A DNA stretch of 32,588 nucleotides from Anaerolineales bacterium (GCA_021108255.1 JAIORG010000053.1:1-32588), one strand, 5' to 3'. Counted from the first letter of the stretch, positions 10,033 through 18,883 are shown. A program made the numbers and translations. The notes: generated by a model not told the origin, from the letters alone.

Positions 10033-11410
10033 CTAGCTTAATTTTTGCAGCGAGCCTTTTCGCTCTTTCCACTGCGTCCCCCAGGTAAGCCGATCCATCC
10101 ATTGCTTCGCCAATTTCTGTTCGAGATAAATATTCCAGCAAAGCAGGATCTTTTGAAACCAGTTCTGACAATGGATTTAGCTCCCCTTCCCGCACTGCTG
10201 CCCACGCTTGCAGGGCGTGATTCCGCAGTACCTGGTGCATCTGCTGGCGATCTGCGCCAGCTTTACTGAGGGTCATTAATAACTTTTCGGTAGCCGCGAA
10301 CGGACCGTAATCCTCCAAGTTATGTTTAATCCCTTGTTCAAAAACCTGAAGCCCGGAAAATATTGCCTTGCATTCACGAAGCATTTCATCAGTAATGAGG
10401 AAAGCTTCAGGGAGAATTACCCGCCGATTTGCGCTGTCATCCAGTGTGCGTTCAAGCAAAGAATGAGCCGCATTATCCCAAGCAGTCCGGGGAAGCTGTG
10501 CCAGATGCCTGCCCAGCGAGTTGATTTTTTCAGCCTTGACCGGGTTTTGTTTAAAGGGCATTGCTGAAGATCCAATCTGTTTCTCCCCAAAAGGCTCTGC
10601 CAATTCAGCAAAAGCCGGGGATTGCAAGATTCGCAAATCAAATGCCATTTTGTATAAAACTGCGCCCAACCCTGAGAGTGTAGTCAACACTCGATAATCT
10701 TGAATGCGGGGATAAGTTTGAGAAACAACCTCAAAAAATTCAATGCCCAGTTTTTTCGCCATCCTATCCTGAAATTCTGCCAGATTTTCCTTGCCAATCA
10801 AGGACGCAAAAGACGCGCTGGTTCCCACTGCTCCACAAAATCCCTTTGACTTTATCCCACCCTCAAGAGCAATCAATAAACGGTAATACATCAACAGATC
10901 CTGAGCTGGCTGAGCTAAACGGTACCCCAATGTGGTCGGTTCTGCCGGTTGTAAATGAGTGAACCCAATCAGGGGCATTTCTGCAAAGCGATCAATTAAG
11001 CCAACCATCACTTCCAGCAGACCATGAAGTTCCTCAAGGATCAAAACCAGAGCATCTTTCAGCTGGAGAATGAGTGCATTATCCTTGATATCCATCGAGG
11101 TCGCACCCAGATGAAGTATTCCGCCTGCTGATGGGCATTGTTTTGCAAACACCTGAAGTTCCGCCATCAGATCATGATGAATTTGCTCTTCTATCTTTAA
11201 AGATTGAGCCAGATCGATTTCTCCCGCGCTGGTCCGGAGTTCAGCTGCCTGATCTGCGGTGACCAGCTGGTATTTGATCTGAACCTCAGCCAAATTTGCC
11301 CAGATTTCCCTCCATAACAGCCTGGTATTGTATTCTCCCCAGATTTCCCTCATCTGAGGTGAACCGTATCGCCAAGAGAAAGGAGATTGATATGTTTTTT
11401 GGTCTCTCAT
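10019..11410 (-). CDS. purB: Adenylosuccinate lyase-like protein
   Basis: 463 aa member of the fumarase/aspartase superfamily. The family signature SSAMPFKQNP (281-290) with the catalytic serines is present, as are GATSMDIKDNA (102-112) and THLQPAEPTT (151-160). The opening segment MREIWGEYNTRLLWREIW is of the kind seen in adenylosuccinate lyases. The enzyme would split succinyl-AICAR and adenylosuccinate to release fumarate in purine synthesis. Relatives such as 3-carboxymuconate cycloisomerase share the core, so the PurB call is likely but not certain. It is convergent with the aldo/keto reductase gene and stands alone, with its own candidate -10 upstream. Confidence 0.82.
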   Translation of the reverse strand: MRDQKTYQSPFSWRYGSPQMREIWGEYNTRLLWREIWANLAEVQIKYQLVTADQAAELRTSAGEIDLAQSLKIEEQIHHDLMAELQVFAKQCPSAGGILHLGATSMDIKDNALILQLKDALVLILEELHGLLEVMVGLIDRFAEMPLIGFTHLQPAEPTTLGYRLAQPAQDLLMYYRLLIALEGGIKSKGFCGAVGTSASFASLIGKENLAEFQDRMAKKLGIEFFEVVSQTYPRIQDYRVLTTLSGLGAVLYKMAFDLRILQSPAFAELAEPFGEKQIGSSAMPFKQNPVKAEKINSLGRHLAQLPRTAWDNAAHSLLERTLDDSANRRVILPEAFLITDEMLRECKAIFSGLQVFEQGIKHNLEDYGPFAATEKLLMTLSKAGADRQQMHQVLRNHALQAWAAVREGELNPLSELVSKDPALLEYLSRTEIGEAMDGSAYLGDAVERAKRLAAKIKLEISG

Positions 11411-11468
11411 GAATTATCCTGGTAAAAGCGAAATAATTACTGCTGCTGGGTTAATGAATTACACCCCC

Positions 11469-11474
11469 ATTATA
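11469..11474 (-). promoter_or_regulatory. Candidate -10 box for the lyase gene
   Basis: TATAAT on the minus strand lies about 60 bases before the ATG at 11410. No good -35 is found at the proper distance, so the call is tentative. Confidence 0.35.
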
Positions 11475-11617
11475 ATACTTCCGGCATAAATCAGCGTTGA
11501 TGGTAGAACAATAACAACTCCTAGAGCCTTAACTGTTATCTTCACGAGGTTAGCGGGAAACCGGGTACATATGATAAAATCCATCAATTAGGTCATACGA
11601 TGAAAGATCAAAGAGGA

Positions 11618-11623
11618 TATAAT
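11618..11623 (+). promoter_or_regulatory. -10 box of the kinase/phosphatase cluster
   Basis: A perfect TATAAT predicts transcription from about 11630, giving a short leader of about 27 bases before the proposed CTG start at 11657. The -35 region is weak, which suggests a need for an activator. Confidence 0.5.
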
Positions 11624-11644
11624 ATACAGAAGTAAATTTCATTA

Positions 11645-11659
11645 GGGAGGATTGGTCTG
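11645..11659 (+). promoter_or_regulatory. Ribosome-binding site with apparent CTG start codon
   Basis: GGGAGG (11645-11650) is followed after six bases by CTG (11657-11659). The frame opens at 11636, after a TAA at 11633-11635. It holds no ATG, GTG or TTG until the ATG at 11777, which lies inside the kinase glycine loop. CTG is the best-placed initiation codon. Confidence 0.55.
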
Positions 11660-13540
11660 GAGACTAGAAAAATAACCCAGAACCTGGACCAGAGATCAAA
11701 ATCTCTTGAGTACCTTCAACCTGGCACAAAATTAGAAGGCCGGTATAAAATCCTGTCAACGGTTGGTCGGGGGGGAATGGGAGCTGTCTATCGGGCACAA
11801 GACCTCCGTTTTAAGGTTGAAAAGGTAGTTGCCGTCAAAGAAATGATAAACCAGGCAACAGATTCTGATATCCAGGCAACGATCATAGAAACATTTGAAC
11901 GGGAAGCCAATATCCTGGCAACAGTCAGTCATCCCTCAATTCCCACTATCTATGACTATTTCACACTTGGCGCCCGTTCCTACCTGGTGATGGAATTCAT
12001 CGATGGTGACAATCTTGAAATTAAACTTCAGCAAAGACGGGCTCCTTTCCAGGAAGAGGAAGCCATCAGCTGGGCGATAGCTCTCTGTGATGTTCTGGAT
12101 TACCTGCATAACCACGAACCTGAACCAATAATTTTCCGGGATATCAAACCAGCCAACATCATGATCACCAGGCGGAATCAGATCAGGCTAGTAGACTTCG
12201 GTATCGCAAAAACTTTCCAAACTGACGCCAAAGGAACTATGATCGGAACGGAAGGATATTCACCTCCTGAGCAGTATCGAGGTGAAGCATCCCCGCAAGT
12301 TGATATATATGCCTTGGGCGCAACCATGCACCACCTGATTACCAATCAAGATCCACGGACTGAACCTCCTTTTACCTTTGATGAACGCCCAATCCGGGAA
12401 GCAAATCCGAATATAACAGTAGCCCTGGAAACCATCGTCAATACAGCTTTACAGTACAATCCACCGGACCGGTTTGAAAATGCAGCAATTATGAGAAAAG
12501 CCTTGATCGGGCTGGCGCAGAAAACAGGTATGCTCGAGGATGAAATTTCAATTGCTCAAGCGACCCAATTCTTCCAGGATCAAAGCCATTCTCCCATCTG
12601 GACATTTACCTGTGAGGATGAAATCCGAGGAACTGCAAGTTATCAAGATGGCATCCTGTATATCGGATCATACGATCATAATCTTTATGCTCTCGAAGCG
12701 GCAAATGGAAAATTTGTCTGGAAATATGCGGCGAATGGCGGCATTGTCAGCAAACCGGCAATTCATGACAATAAAGTTTATTTCGGTTCAACCGATCAAT
12801 ACGTTCACTCTATCTCCTGTCGAAATGGGAAAAAAGTCTGGGTGCAGTCGACCGATGGGGCAATTTACTCCTCGCCGACGATTGCGGAAGGACACCTCTT
12901 TATTGGTTCCGATGATGAATATCTCCACGTAATAAATATCTTAGCCGGAAGAGAAGCCTGGCGTGCAAATCTCGGTTCACCGGTCAGATCCAGCCCAACC
13001 GTCATCTCAGACATGGTATATATTGGCAGCGAAAACGGAGAAATCCAATGTTATGATTTCAGCGGGAATATCAAGTGGAGAACCTCCGCTAAACGGGCAG
13101 TCACTTCATCACCCCATTATTATGATAATGTCATTTACATCACGTCTCTAGATTCTGTCCTGTACGCAATTGACGCAAAATCCGGATGGGTGATTTGGCG
13201 TTTCCGGATGGAAAATGGTTCTATCAGCACGCCCGTAACGAATGAGAATCACGTTTATGTAGGCTCAACAGACAATACCTTTTACTGCATTAACATCAAA
13301 ACCTCCAAAAAGGTTTGGAGTTTTGACACCGATAATCAAATTAACAGCTCACCTTGTTTCCATAAAGGTGCTGTCTATTTTTGTAATATTGATGGTATGG
13401 TATACAGCCTGCACGCCGCAAGCGGCCGTCTGCGCTGGAAATACCAAGCTGAGGGACAAATCACTGGATCCCCGATCATTGTTGACGATGTCCTCTATAT
13501 TGGCGCTGCCGATAATAAAGTATATGCTTTGCCAGCTTAA
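11657..13540 (+). CDS. Ser/Thr protein kinase fused to a PQQ-like beta-propeller
   Basis: 627 aa if begun at CTG. The kinase domain covers about residues 30-290: glycine loop GRGGMG, VAVKE with lysine 61, FRDIKPAN (160-167, Phe replacing the usual His of HRD), DFG (180-182) and SPPEQ. Beginning at ATG 11777 would cut the glycine loop, so the annotated start must be upstream. From about 312 the C-terminal half carries seven full repeats of about 40 residues of the form VYIGS..YALxxxxGxxxW, plus a last half repeat. The N-terminal SPIWTF strand can complete that last blade, giving an eight-bladed propeller. No membrane segment separates the two parts, so the protein is cytoplasmic and the propeller probably binds a ligand or partner. 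It opens a five- to six-gene signalling operon. Confidence 0.9.
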   Translation: METRKITQNLDQRSKSLEYLQPGTKLEGRYKILSTVGRGGMGAVYRAQDLRFKVEKVVAVKEMINQATDSDIQATIIETFEREANILATVSHPSIPTIYDYFTLGARSYLVMEFIDGDNLEIKLQQRRAPFQEEEAISWAIALCDVLDYLHNHEPEPIIFRDIKPANIMITRRNQIRLVDFGIAKTFQTDAKGTMIGTEGYSPPEQYRGEASPQVDIYALGATMHHLITNQDPRTEPPFTFDERPIREANPNITVALETIVNTALQYNPPDRFENAAIMRKALIGLAQKTGMLEDEISIAQATQFFQDQSHSPIWTFTCEDEIRGTASYQDGILYIGSYDHNLYALEAANGKFVWKYAANGGIVSKPAIHDNKVYFGSTDQYVHSISCRNGKKVWVQSTDGAIYSSPTIAEGHLFIGSDDEYLHVINILAGREAWRANLGSPVRSSPTVISDMVYIGSENGEIQCYDFSGNIKWRTSAKRAVTSSPHYYDNVIYITSLDSVLYAIDAKSGWVIWRFRMENGSISTPVTNENHVYVGSTDNTFYCINIKTSKKVWSFDTDNQINSSPCFHKGAVYFCNIDGMVYSLHAASGRLRWKYQAEGQITGSPIIVDDVLYIGAADNKVYALPA

Positions 13541-13581
13541 TGAATTAACAGCCTCTACTCAACTACAGCAAACGAGAAAAA

Positions 13582-14514
13582 ATGATAAAAAGACTGCTTT
13601 CAACACTCAAGAAACAATTCCAATCCAAAACAACTGATCCTCACGATGATGGGAACCAGTACCAGGAAACAGAAGCTACGGTAGTGACTAAAGAGCTGGA
13701 AAAAGTGACCACCCCTGTTGAAACGGAAACTGTTGGTTACAGCTCCCCTCTAATTAATGTAGGTTACGGGCTATCTCCCGGGAAACAAAGAACACACAAT
13801 GAGGATGCGTTCTTTACCCTGACAACTATGTTTTCCTTTAATGAAACCGAGATTCCTTTTGGTTTGTATATAGTTGCTGACGGTATGGGGGGGCATAAAA
13901 ACGGAGAGATTGCTAGCGAGCTTGCCATCCGGACCATCGTCGGTATTGTCTTGACCGAGATATATACCCCCATGATGAGCCTTAATCCTCAACCAAGCGA
14001 GATGTCATACCGGGAAGTATTTCAATCTGGGATTGAAAAAGCGAACGCTGAAATAATAAAGAACTCATACGGCGGTGGGACAACAGTTACAGCTATCCTT
14101 ATTGTAGGTGAACAAATGACAATCGCCCACGTTGGCGACAGCCGGGTGTATTCGACGGACAAGAACGGAAACTTGAAAGCATTGACCCGTGATCATTCCC
14201 TGGTGAAACGCCTTCAGGAATTAGGACAAATCACACCCGAAGAAGCCGCTGTTCACCCGCAGCGTAATGTTTTGTATCGCGCTCTTGGTCAGGGAGAGCC
14301 ATTTGAACCGGAGATTATTTCCACCAGCCGTCCAGACAATGAATCTCTCCTGGTCTGCTCAGATGGCTTATGGAGCATATTAACCCAGGAAGTTATCAGC
14401 GACATCATTAAAACCGGCACCTCACCACAGCAAATATGCGACAAATTAATCGACGCGGCAAATGATGCTGGTGGTCCTGATAACATCTCTACTATATTTG
14501 TTGAAATATCCTGA
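13582..14514 (+). CDS. PP2C-family Ser/Thr protein phosphatase
   Basis: 310 aa. After a polar N-terminal extension of about 60 residues comes a PP2C (PPM) domain. Its metal-binding motifs are RTHNEDAF (70-77), VADGMGGH (98-105), AHVGDSRVY, CSDGLWSIL and GGPDNIS near the end. It should remove phosphate from Ser/Thr residues using two metal ions in the cytoplasm, most simply reversing the kinase encoded 41 bases upstream. The N-terminal extension is rich in Thr and Glu and could itself be phosphorylated; that is inference. The next gene starts 3 bases after the stop, so translation is coupled. Confidence 0.92.
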   Translation: MIKRLLSTLKKQFQSKTTDPHDDGNQYQETEATVVTKELEKVTTPVETETVGYSSPLINVGYGLSPGKQRTHNEDAFFTLTTMFSFNETEIPFGLYIVADGMGGHKNGEIASELAIRTIVGIVLTEIYTPMMSLNPQPSEMSYREVFQSGIEKANAEIIKNSYGGGTTVTAILIVGEQMTIAHVGDSRVYSTDKNGNLKALTRDHSLVKRLQELGQITPEEAAVHPQRNVLYRALGQGEPFEPEIISTSRPDNESLLVCSDGLWSILTQEVISDIIKTGTSPQQICDKLIDAANDAGGPDNISTIFVEIS

Positions 14515-14517
14515 ACT

Positions 14518-15975
14518 ATGCCCGATAAGACTGATTTTTACGACAGGTTAAATATCGGCACCGGAGCTTCTGAGGAAGCGATTAAAAAAGCTTACCGGTT
14601 GGCTGTTAGAAAAACTCATCCTGACGTAAACAGAAATGAGGGGGCAACCCAACTGTTCCTGGATATCCAGGAAGCTTATAAAATACTCTCAGATCCCAAC
14701 AGAAAAGGTGCTTACGATGATGGCAGAGGGTCTCACGAGACACCACCTGCTGTCCATACCGCTATCGAATTCAGCCAGGACACATTGATCAGGTTGGACG
14801 AACCCCAAATCGTTTATTCCATGATTGATATTGTCTCCACCCTGGCAGAGAAAGACACCACGGATCTTCCTCTTAATATATCGTTCGTCCTTGACAATTC
14901 TACTTCAATGAACGGCGCCAGAATGGATATACTAAAGAGTGCCACGAAAGCAATAATTCAAGAGCTGGACGAGGATGATATTATCTCGGTTATCAGTTTC
15001 AATGATCGCGCGGAAGTGCTACTCTCCAGCCAATCACACCCCCCGATAGCTCATGTTGAATCAAGTATCAACAGCCTGTTTGCAGAAGGCGGCACAGAAA
15101 TTTTCCAGGGTTTAGAAGCAGCTTTTGAAGAAATCAGGAAGAATTCCCCCTTTGATTATGTAAACCACATCATTCTCATCACTGATGGACATACCTATGG
15201 AGATGAAGAAAACTGCATCACTCTCGCAAGATCAGCTGCCAAATTAGATATAGGAATCAGCGGATTAGGTATTGGAATTGAATGGAATGATGAATTTATT
15301 GATAAACTCTGCGCACTCACAGGCGGACAGTGCATGTTTATTCAGGAACTGAATCAGGTGAAAGATTTCCTGAAACACAGCATAACCTCCTTGAAGGAAG
15401 CTTATTCAAGACATGTCTCATTGGAGATAATTCCTGCTCCCGGAGTTAATCTACTTTCCGCTTTCAGGATTTTACCAGAAGCCCTGCCCTTGCCTCATCA
15501 GGAAGAATTTTCGCTTGGAATCCTGAAAAAGGACAAACCCCACAGGATTTTATTCGAATTCCTGATAAATCCTGTTCCAGAAGAAATTGATCAGGCAATC
15601 ATTGCTTCCGGGGAGTTCATCCTGAAACGCAAACCCCGGGATTACACCATACCCTTCACCTTGAATCGCCCAATTGTCGCAGAACTCGAAGAACCTCAAC
15701 CTCCGCCAGAAGAAATCTTCAGAGCAATTTCTCATCTGACATTTTACCGTCTCCAGGAAAAAGCCCAGAAAGATATTGCCAGCGGTAACCCAGGAACTGC
15801 ATTCCAGCGGCTAATCAATTTGTCCTCGCATTTAATGGCAAAGGGTGAAGAATCTCTGGCGAAGATCGCTATGCATGAAGCGGATTATATTAAATCACAC
15901 AACAATTTCAGTCCAACTGGAAAAAAACAGTTAAAATATGGAACCATTCGGCTGATGCTTCCTGACAAAACATGA
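14518..15975 (+). CDS. J-domain/von Willebrand factor A fusion protein
   Basis: 485 aa. Residues 4-69 form a DnaJ domain with the HPD tripeptide (34-36), so it should stimulate a DnaK-type chaperone. Residues about 118-295 form a vWA domain with a complete MIDAS metal site: DNSTS (126-130), T193 in EGGTEIF and D223 in ITDGHT. A C-terminal region (about 300-485) has a beta-rich part followed by a helical part and no known motif. There is no glycine/phenylalanine stretch or zinc finger as in true DnaJ. The vWA part may bind a partner protein or effector, and the J-domain may recruit DnaK to remodel it. It is embedded between PP2C and FHA genes, with a 4-base overlap to the FHA gene. The fusion is uncommon as far as I know. 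Confidence 0.9.
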   Translation: MPDKTDFYDRLNIGTGASEEAIKKAYRLAVRKTHPDVNRNEGATQLFLDIQEAYKILSDPNRKGAYDDGRGSHETPPAVHTAIEFSQDTLIRLDEPQIVYSMIDIVSTLAEKDTTDLPLNISFVLDNSTSMNGARMDILKSATKAIIQELDEDDIISVISFNDRAEVLLSSQSHPPIAHVESSINSLFAEGGTEIFQGLEAAFEEIRKNSPFDYVNHIILITDGHTYGDEENCITLARSAAKLDIGISGLGIGIEWNDEFIDKLCALTGGQCMFIQELNQVKDFLKHSITSLKEAYSRHVSLEIIPAPGVNLLSAFRILPEALPLPHQEEFSLGILKKDKPHRILFEFLINPVPEEIDQAIIASGEFILKRKPRDYTIPFTLNRPIVAELEEPQPPPEEIFRAISHLTFYRLQEKAQKDIASGNPGTAFQRLINLSSHLMAKGEESLAKIAMHEADYIKSHNNFSPTGKKQLKYGTIRLMLPDKT

Positions 15976-16493
15976 TTACTTGTAAAGTGTGCAACAACCA
16001 GGAATTTCACGGTGTTTTCTTTTGCGGTGAGTGTGGATCGCAACTGGTATTGACCGATGATAAAAATGTGGACACATTCATCTATCCCTCTCAAGTAAGG
16101 GGACTGGAACTTGATATATCTAACACCATTCCAAAAAAATTACTGGAAAATAAAACCTTCATTCTTTATTGTCTGGACCAAGAGGAAATGATCAATATTC
16201 CTGATCAGGTTGAATTTACCATAGGGCGTTTTGTTGATGGACAGGTAATTACTCCGGATGTGGATCTAAACCTATATGAAGCCTTCGATAAAGGGGTTTC
16301 CAGGCTCCATGCGACGATCCGGATCAATCCTGAAAAAAACAAAATTCACGTAATAGACCTAGGATCTGCCAATGGCTCCAGTGTAAATGGCTATGAAATT
16401 CCAGCGAATTCAGAAGTACCTCTGAATCATGGTGATGTGCTTACATTGGGAAAATTCAGAATGAAGGTGATCCTGCCAAAGGAATTGAAATAA
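15972..16493 (+). CDS. Zinc-ribbon/FHA-domain protein
   Basis: 173 aa. Four cysteines in two CxxC pairs (C4, C7, C18, C21) form an N-terminal zinc ribbon. A C-terminal FHA domain (about 63-168) shows the family residues GR (85-86), SRLH (110-113) and GSANGSSVNG (131-140). FHA domains bind phosphothreonine peptides, so this is the natural reader of the cluster's kinase, perhaps docking to the autophosphorylated kinase, the phosphatase N-terminus or the J/vWA protein. The ATG overlaps the stop of the J/vWA gene (ATGA), pointing to coupled translation and possible stoichiometric assembly. Confidence 0.92.
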   Translation: MITCKVCNNQEFHGVFFCGECGSQLVLTDDKNVDTFIYPSQVRGLELDISNTIPKKLLENKTFILYCLDQEEMINIPDQVEFTIGRFVDGQVITPDVDLNLYEAFDKGVSRLHATIRINPEKNKIHVIDLGSANGSSVNGYEIPANSEVPLNHGDVLTLGKFRMKVILPKELK

Positions 16494-16504
16494 GGAAGGA
16501 TTTT

Positions 16505-16747
16505 ATGTCAACTACAGTCATAATCCACATCAGAAATGCAGAACCTATACTTGCAGAAATTGAAGAGCTACCTCAAGCAAGCGATCTGTTAATCACGCTA
16601 AGCAATCCGCGACAGCGGGACGGAAAGGATTTGATGTTTCTTGAGCGCAATGTGGTAACCGTCATCTGGCCGATTGCAGAAATCAGCTTCATCGAAATCC
16701 TGCCAGGAGAAACAGCAGAAGAAGTAGTCAGCTTCATCAGGGAATAA
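16505..16747 (+). CDS. Small protein of unknown function in the signalling cluster
   Basis: 80 aa and not recognised. A GGAAGG site precedes the ATG by a usable distance. It lies 11 bases after the FHA gene and 5 bases before the response regulator, so it is very likely real. The sequence alternates hydrophobic beta-like strands ([28 protein letters not shown]) and has no cysteine, membrane segment or catalytic motif. The pattern loosely recalls a small beta-barrel such as an Sm-like fold; that is a guess from strand spacing only. It may be a small adaptor. Confidence 0.75.
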   Translation: MSTTVIIHIRNAEPILAEIEELPQASDLLITLSNPRQRDGKDLMFLERNVVTVIWPIAEISFIEILPGETAEEVVSFIRE

Positions 16748-16752
16748 CGCTT

Positions 16753-17481
16753 ATGAGTTCTGAAAGCTCAAAATATAAAATACTTGTGGTGGATGATGAA
16801 AAACGCATGGTGAGATTCATCCAATTGAACCTGGAGCAGGATGGCTTTCAAGTTCTCACAGCCTACAACGGAGCAGAAGCCCTGGAACAGGTACGCACCC
16901 AGCTTCCGGATTTAATCCTGCTGGATATCATGATGCCGGATATCAGTGGATTTGAAGTGTTAAAAAGAATCAGAGAGGTCAATTCCGTTCCTGTAATTAT
17001 GCTAACTGCAAAAGGCGAGGAGGATGACCGAATCCAAGGTCTGGAACTAGGTGCCGATGATTATATAACCAAACCATTCAGCCCCAGGGAAATGGTCAGC
17101 CGCATACGTGCGGTATTGCGCAGAACACGGTCATTTAAGGAAGACCAGGTTGACCTGATCAAAGTAGATGATCGACTGACAATTGACTTTTCACGACGCG
17201 AAGTATGGGTTGAAGACAAAATAGTTGATCTGCGACCAACGGAATACCGACTTCTCTACCATCTGGTAAAAAATGCTGGCTGGGTCAATACGCATGAACA
17301 GCTGCTGTCAAAAGTTTGGGGTTTTGAATATCAGGATGAACCCCATTATGTTCGCCTTTATGTAAATTACCTTCGTAAAAAATTAGAGAAAGATCCCTCC
17401 AATCCACAATACATCTTAACCGAACGAGGTGTTGGATACCGGTTTGTCAATTACCGCAGGGATCAGGAAAAAGCAGAATAA
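16753..17481 (+). CDS. OmpR/PhoB-family response regulator
   Basis: 242 aa. A receiver domain (about 8-122) has the acidic pair D14/D15, phosphoacceptor D58, T85 and K107. A winged-helix DNA-binding domain follows (about 135-235), with the [12 protein letters not shown] and [13 protein letters not shown] segments of the OmpR/PhoB class. It should be a DNA-binding regulator switched by phosphorylation. No histidine kinase is encoded in the window, so its partner is elsewhere or it is controlled otherwise. It begins 5 bases after the 80-aa gene and closes the kinase/phosphatase/FHA run, so it may be its transcriptional output. Confidence 0.93.
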   Translation: MSSESSKYKILVVDDEKRMVRFIQLNLEQDGFQVLTAYNGAEALEQVRTQLPDLILLDIMMPDISGFEVLKRIREVNSVPVIMLTAKGEEDDRIQGLELGADDYITKPFSPREMVSRIRAVLRRTRSFKEDQVDLIKVDDRLTIDFSRREVWVEDKIVDLRPTEYRLLYHLVKNAGWVNTHEQLLSKVWGFEYQDEPHYVRLYVNYLRKKLEKDPSNPQYILTERGVGYRFVNYRRDQEKAE

Positions 17482-17688
17482 TATCGGGGGCTCTCTTTCT
17501 TCACTCTCCCCCTGATCAATCGAAGAAAAGAATAAGATCCCGGGTTATTGGTGATTAAAATGGACAGAATTAGGAGCTGATCGACTTTACGTCTTCCTTG
17601 ATTCTCACAATGACCGACAAATGAGCTTACTTGCCATCTTGTACAGACTAGTTTATACTCTCTCAAGAAAAATATAGGAGTTCAGAAA

Positions 17689-18360
17689 ATGTCATTTCAG
17701 CGGATACTATTGGTTGATGATCACGAGGTCGTGCGTCTGGGATTAAAATCCCTCCTAGACCGACATACTAAATTCCAGGTTGTAGCCGAGGCTTCCACTG
17801 GCGATGAAGCTATCGCCAAAGTAGAACAATATCATCCCGATGTGGTGGTGATGGATATCCGCCTGCCCGGCGGCTCCGGGATCGAAGCCTGTGAAAAAAT
17901 CATTGAACAGTACCCGGACACAAAGGTCATTATGCTGACCTCTTATGCCGAAGATGAAATGCTCTTCTCTTCTATCCGGGCTGGTGCATCTGGTTATCTC
18001 CTGAAACAAGTAGGAAGCAACGAGTTAATCGATGCCATCGAGGCAGTAGGTCGGGGTGAGGCACTGCTTGATCCTGCGGTAACCCAGAGGATATTTAAGG
18101 AAGTTAGGAAAGCCGCCAGAGAAGAAGAGGCATCAGCTTTTTCTGACCTCACAGATCAGGAAAAACATGTTCTGATTCATGTCTCTGAAGGAAAAACTAA
18201 CCGAGAGATTGCAAAAATGCTTTATCTTGGGGAAGGTACTGTCAGGAACTACGTTAGCAGTATTCTCTCAAAACTGGATGTAAGCAACCGGGCAGAAGCT
18301 GCGGCCTATGCGGTTAAACATAACCTGCGGAACCACCTGATTCATCTCACCAAAGATTAG
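17689..18360 (+). CDS. NarL/LuxR-family response regulator
   Basis: 223 aa. The receiver domain (about 4-120) has acidic pair D10/D11, phosphoacceptor D56 and K106. A helix-turn-helix of the LuxR/NarL type follows (about 150-212), with the [19 protein letters not shown] segment. An AGGAG site precedes the ATG. It is separated by about 207 bases from the OmpR-type regulator, so it may have its own promoter. No sensor kinase is beside it. Two orphan regulators of different families placed in line suggest that this locus integrates signals. A strong terminator lies directly downstream. Confidence 0.93.
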   Translation: MSFQRILLVDDHEVVRLGLKSLLDRHTKFQVVAEASTGDEAIAKVEQYHPDVVVMDIRLPGGSGIEACEKIIEQYPDTKVIMLTSYAEDEMLFSSIRAGASGYLLKQVGSNELIDAIEAVGRGEALLDPAVTQRIFKEVRKAAREEEASAFSDLTDQEKHVLIHVSEGKTNREIAKMLYLGEGTVRNYVSSILSKLDVSNRAEAAAYAVKHNLRNHLIHLTKD

Positions 18361-18392
18361 GTTCAATTTAGATATCGCTTCAGATAAACAAT

Positions 18393-18426
18393 AAAACAGA
18401 AGGGATATCCCTTCTGTTTTTTCTTT
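18393..18426. terminator. Bidirectional intrinsic terminator
   Basis: A perfect 28-base palindrome (18393-18420) with core AGAAGGGATATCCCTTCT ends in a T tract on the plus strand and, symmetrically, an A tract at its left end. It serves both the NarL-type gene (plus) and the SH3-like gene (minus), which converge on it. Confidence 0.9.
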
Positions 18427-18883
18427 ACGGGTTTTGGGCAGGTTGAAGGTAATTGGATACTGCCCACCCAAACCGGGTTTCATTTAGAGAGGATTCCAGA
18501 TACCACCACAGGTATCCATCTTGATCCTCCGGTCCATCCTTAACTAGGAACACTTCATCCTCAAAACCGAGGTATACGATTTCCCCATTCAGGGAAGGAT
18601 CCCTCCTGAATCTGAGCCCCTCCTCTTCAGTGCCTGATATCTTTACAAAACCCCCGATTTTGATACTGCTGTCGGTTTCAAGTGTAGCAATCAAAGCCAG
18701 GGTTGGCGGCACAAAGGTTGGCTTCTGGGTTGGAACCGGCAGCACTGTTAACGCAGCTTCTCCAGAATAGGTTAACTGATCGGGTGAAGTGACACTACCA
18801 GCAGCCAGAAAGGTCACTGCGAGCAGCACACTCGCAATTAGAACCGCTCCGGCAATTACCCATGGATTCAATAAATCTTTCAT
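18425..18883 (-). CDS. Membrane-anchored protein with SH3-like domain
   Basis: 152 aa. One hydrophobic segment (about 9-30) near the N-terminus acts as an anchor or uncleaved signal. A Pro/Thr-rich linker (about 50-65) follows. The C-terminal half (about 75-148) has the bacterial SH3 pattern: GLRFRRDPSLNGEIVYLGF, then DGYLWWYLES and FGWAVSNYL. Such domains are often extracytoplasmic and bind peptidoglycan or other wall components. Its ATG overlaps the stop of the lipid-kinase gene (ATGA), so the two are translated together. Confidence 0.8.
   Translation of the reverse strand: MKDLLNPWVIAGAVLIASVLLAVTFLAAGSVTSPDQLTYSGEAALTVLPVPTQKPTFVPPTLALIATLETDSSIKIGGFVKISGTEEEGLRFRRDPSLNGEIVYLGFEDEVFLVKDGPEDQDGYLWWYLESSLNETRFGWAVSNYLQPAQNP

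Noticed and set aside
17485-17515. GGGGG/CCCCC pairing after the OmpR-type gene
   Set aside because: Stem of only five pairs, long loop and no T tract; not a convincing terminator.
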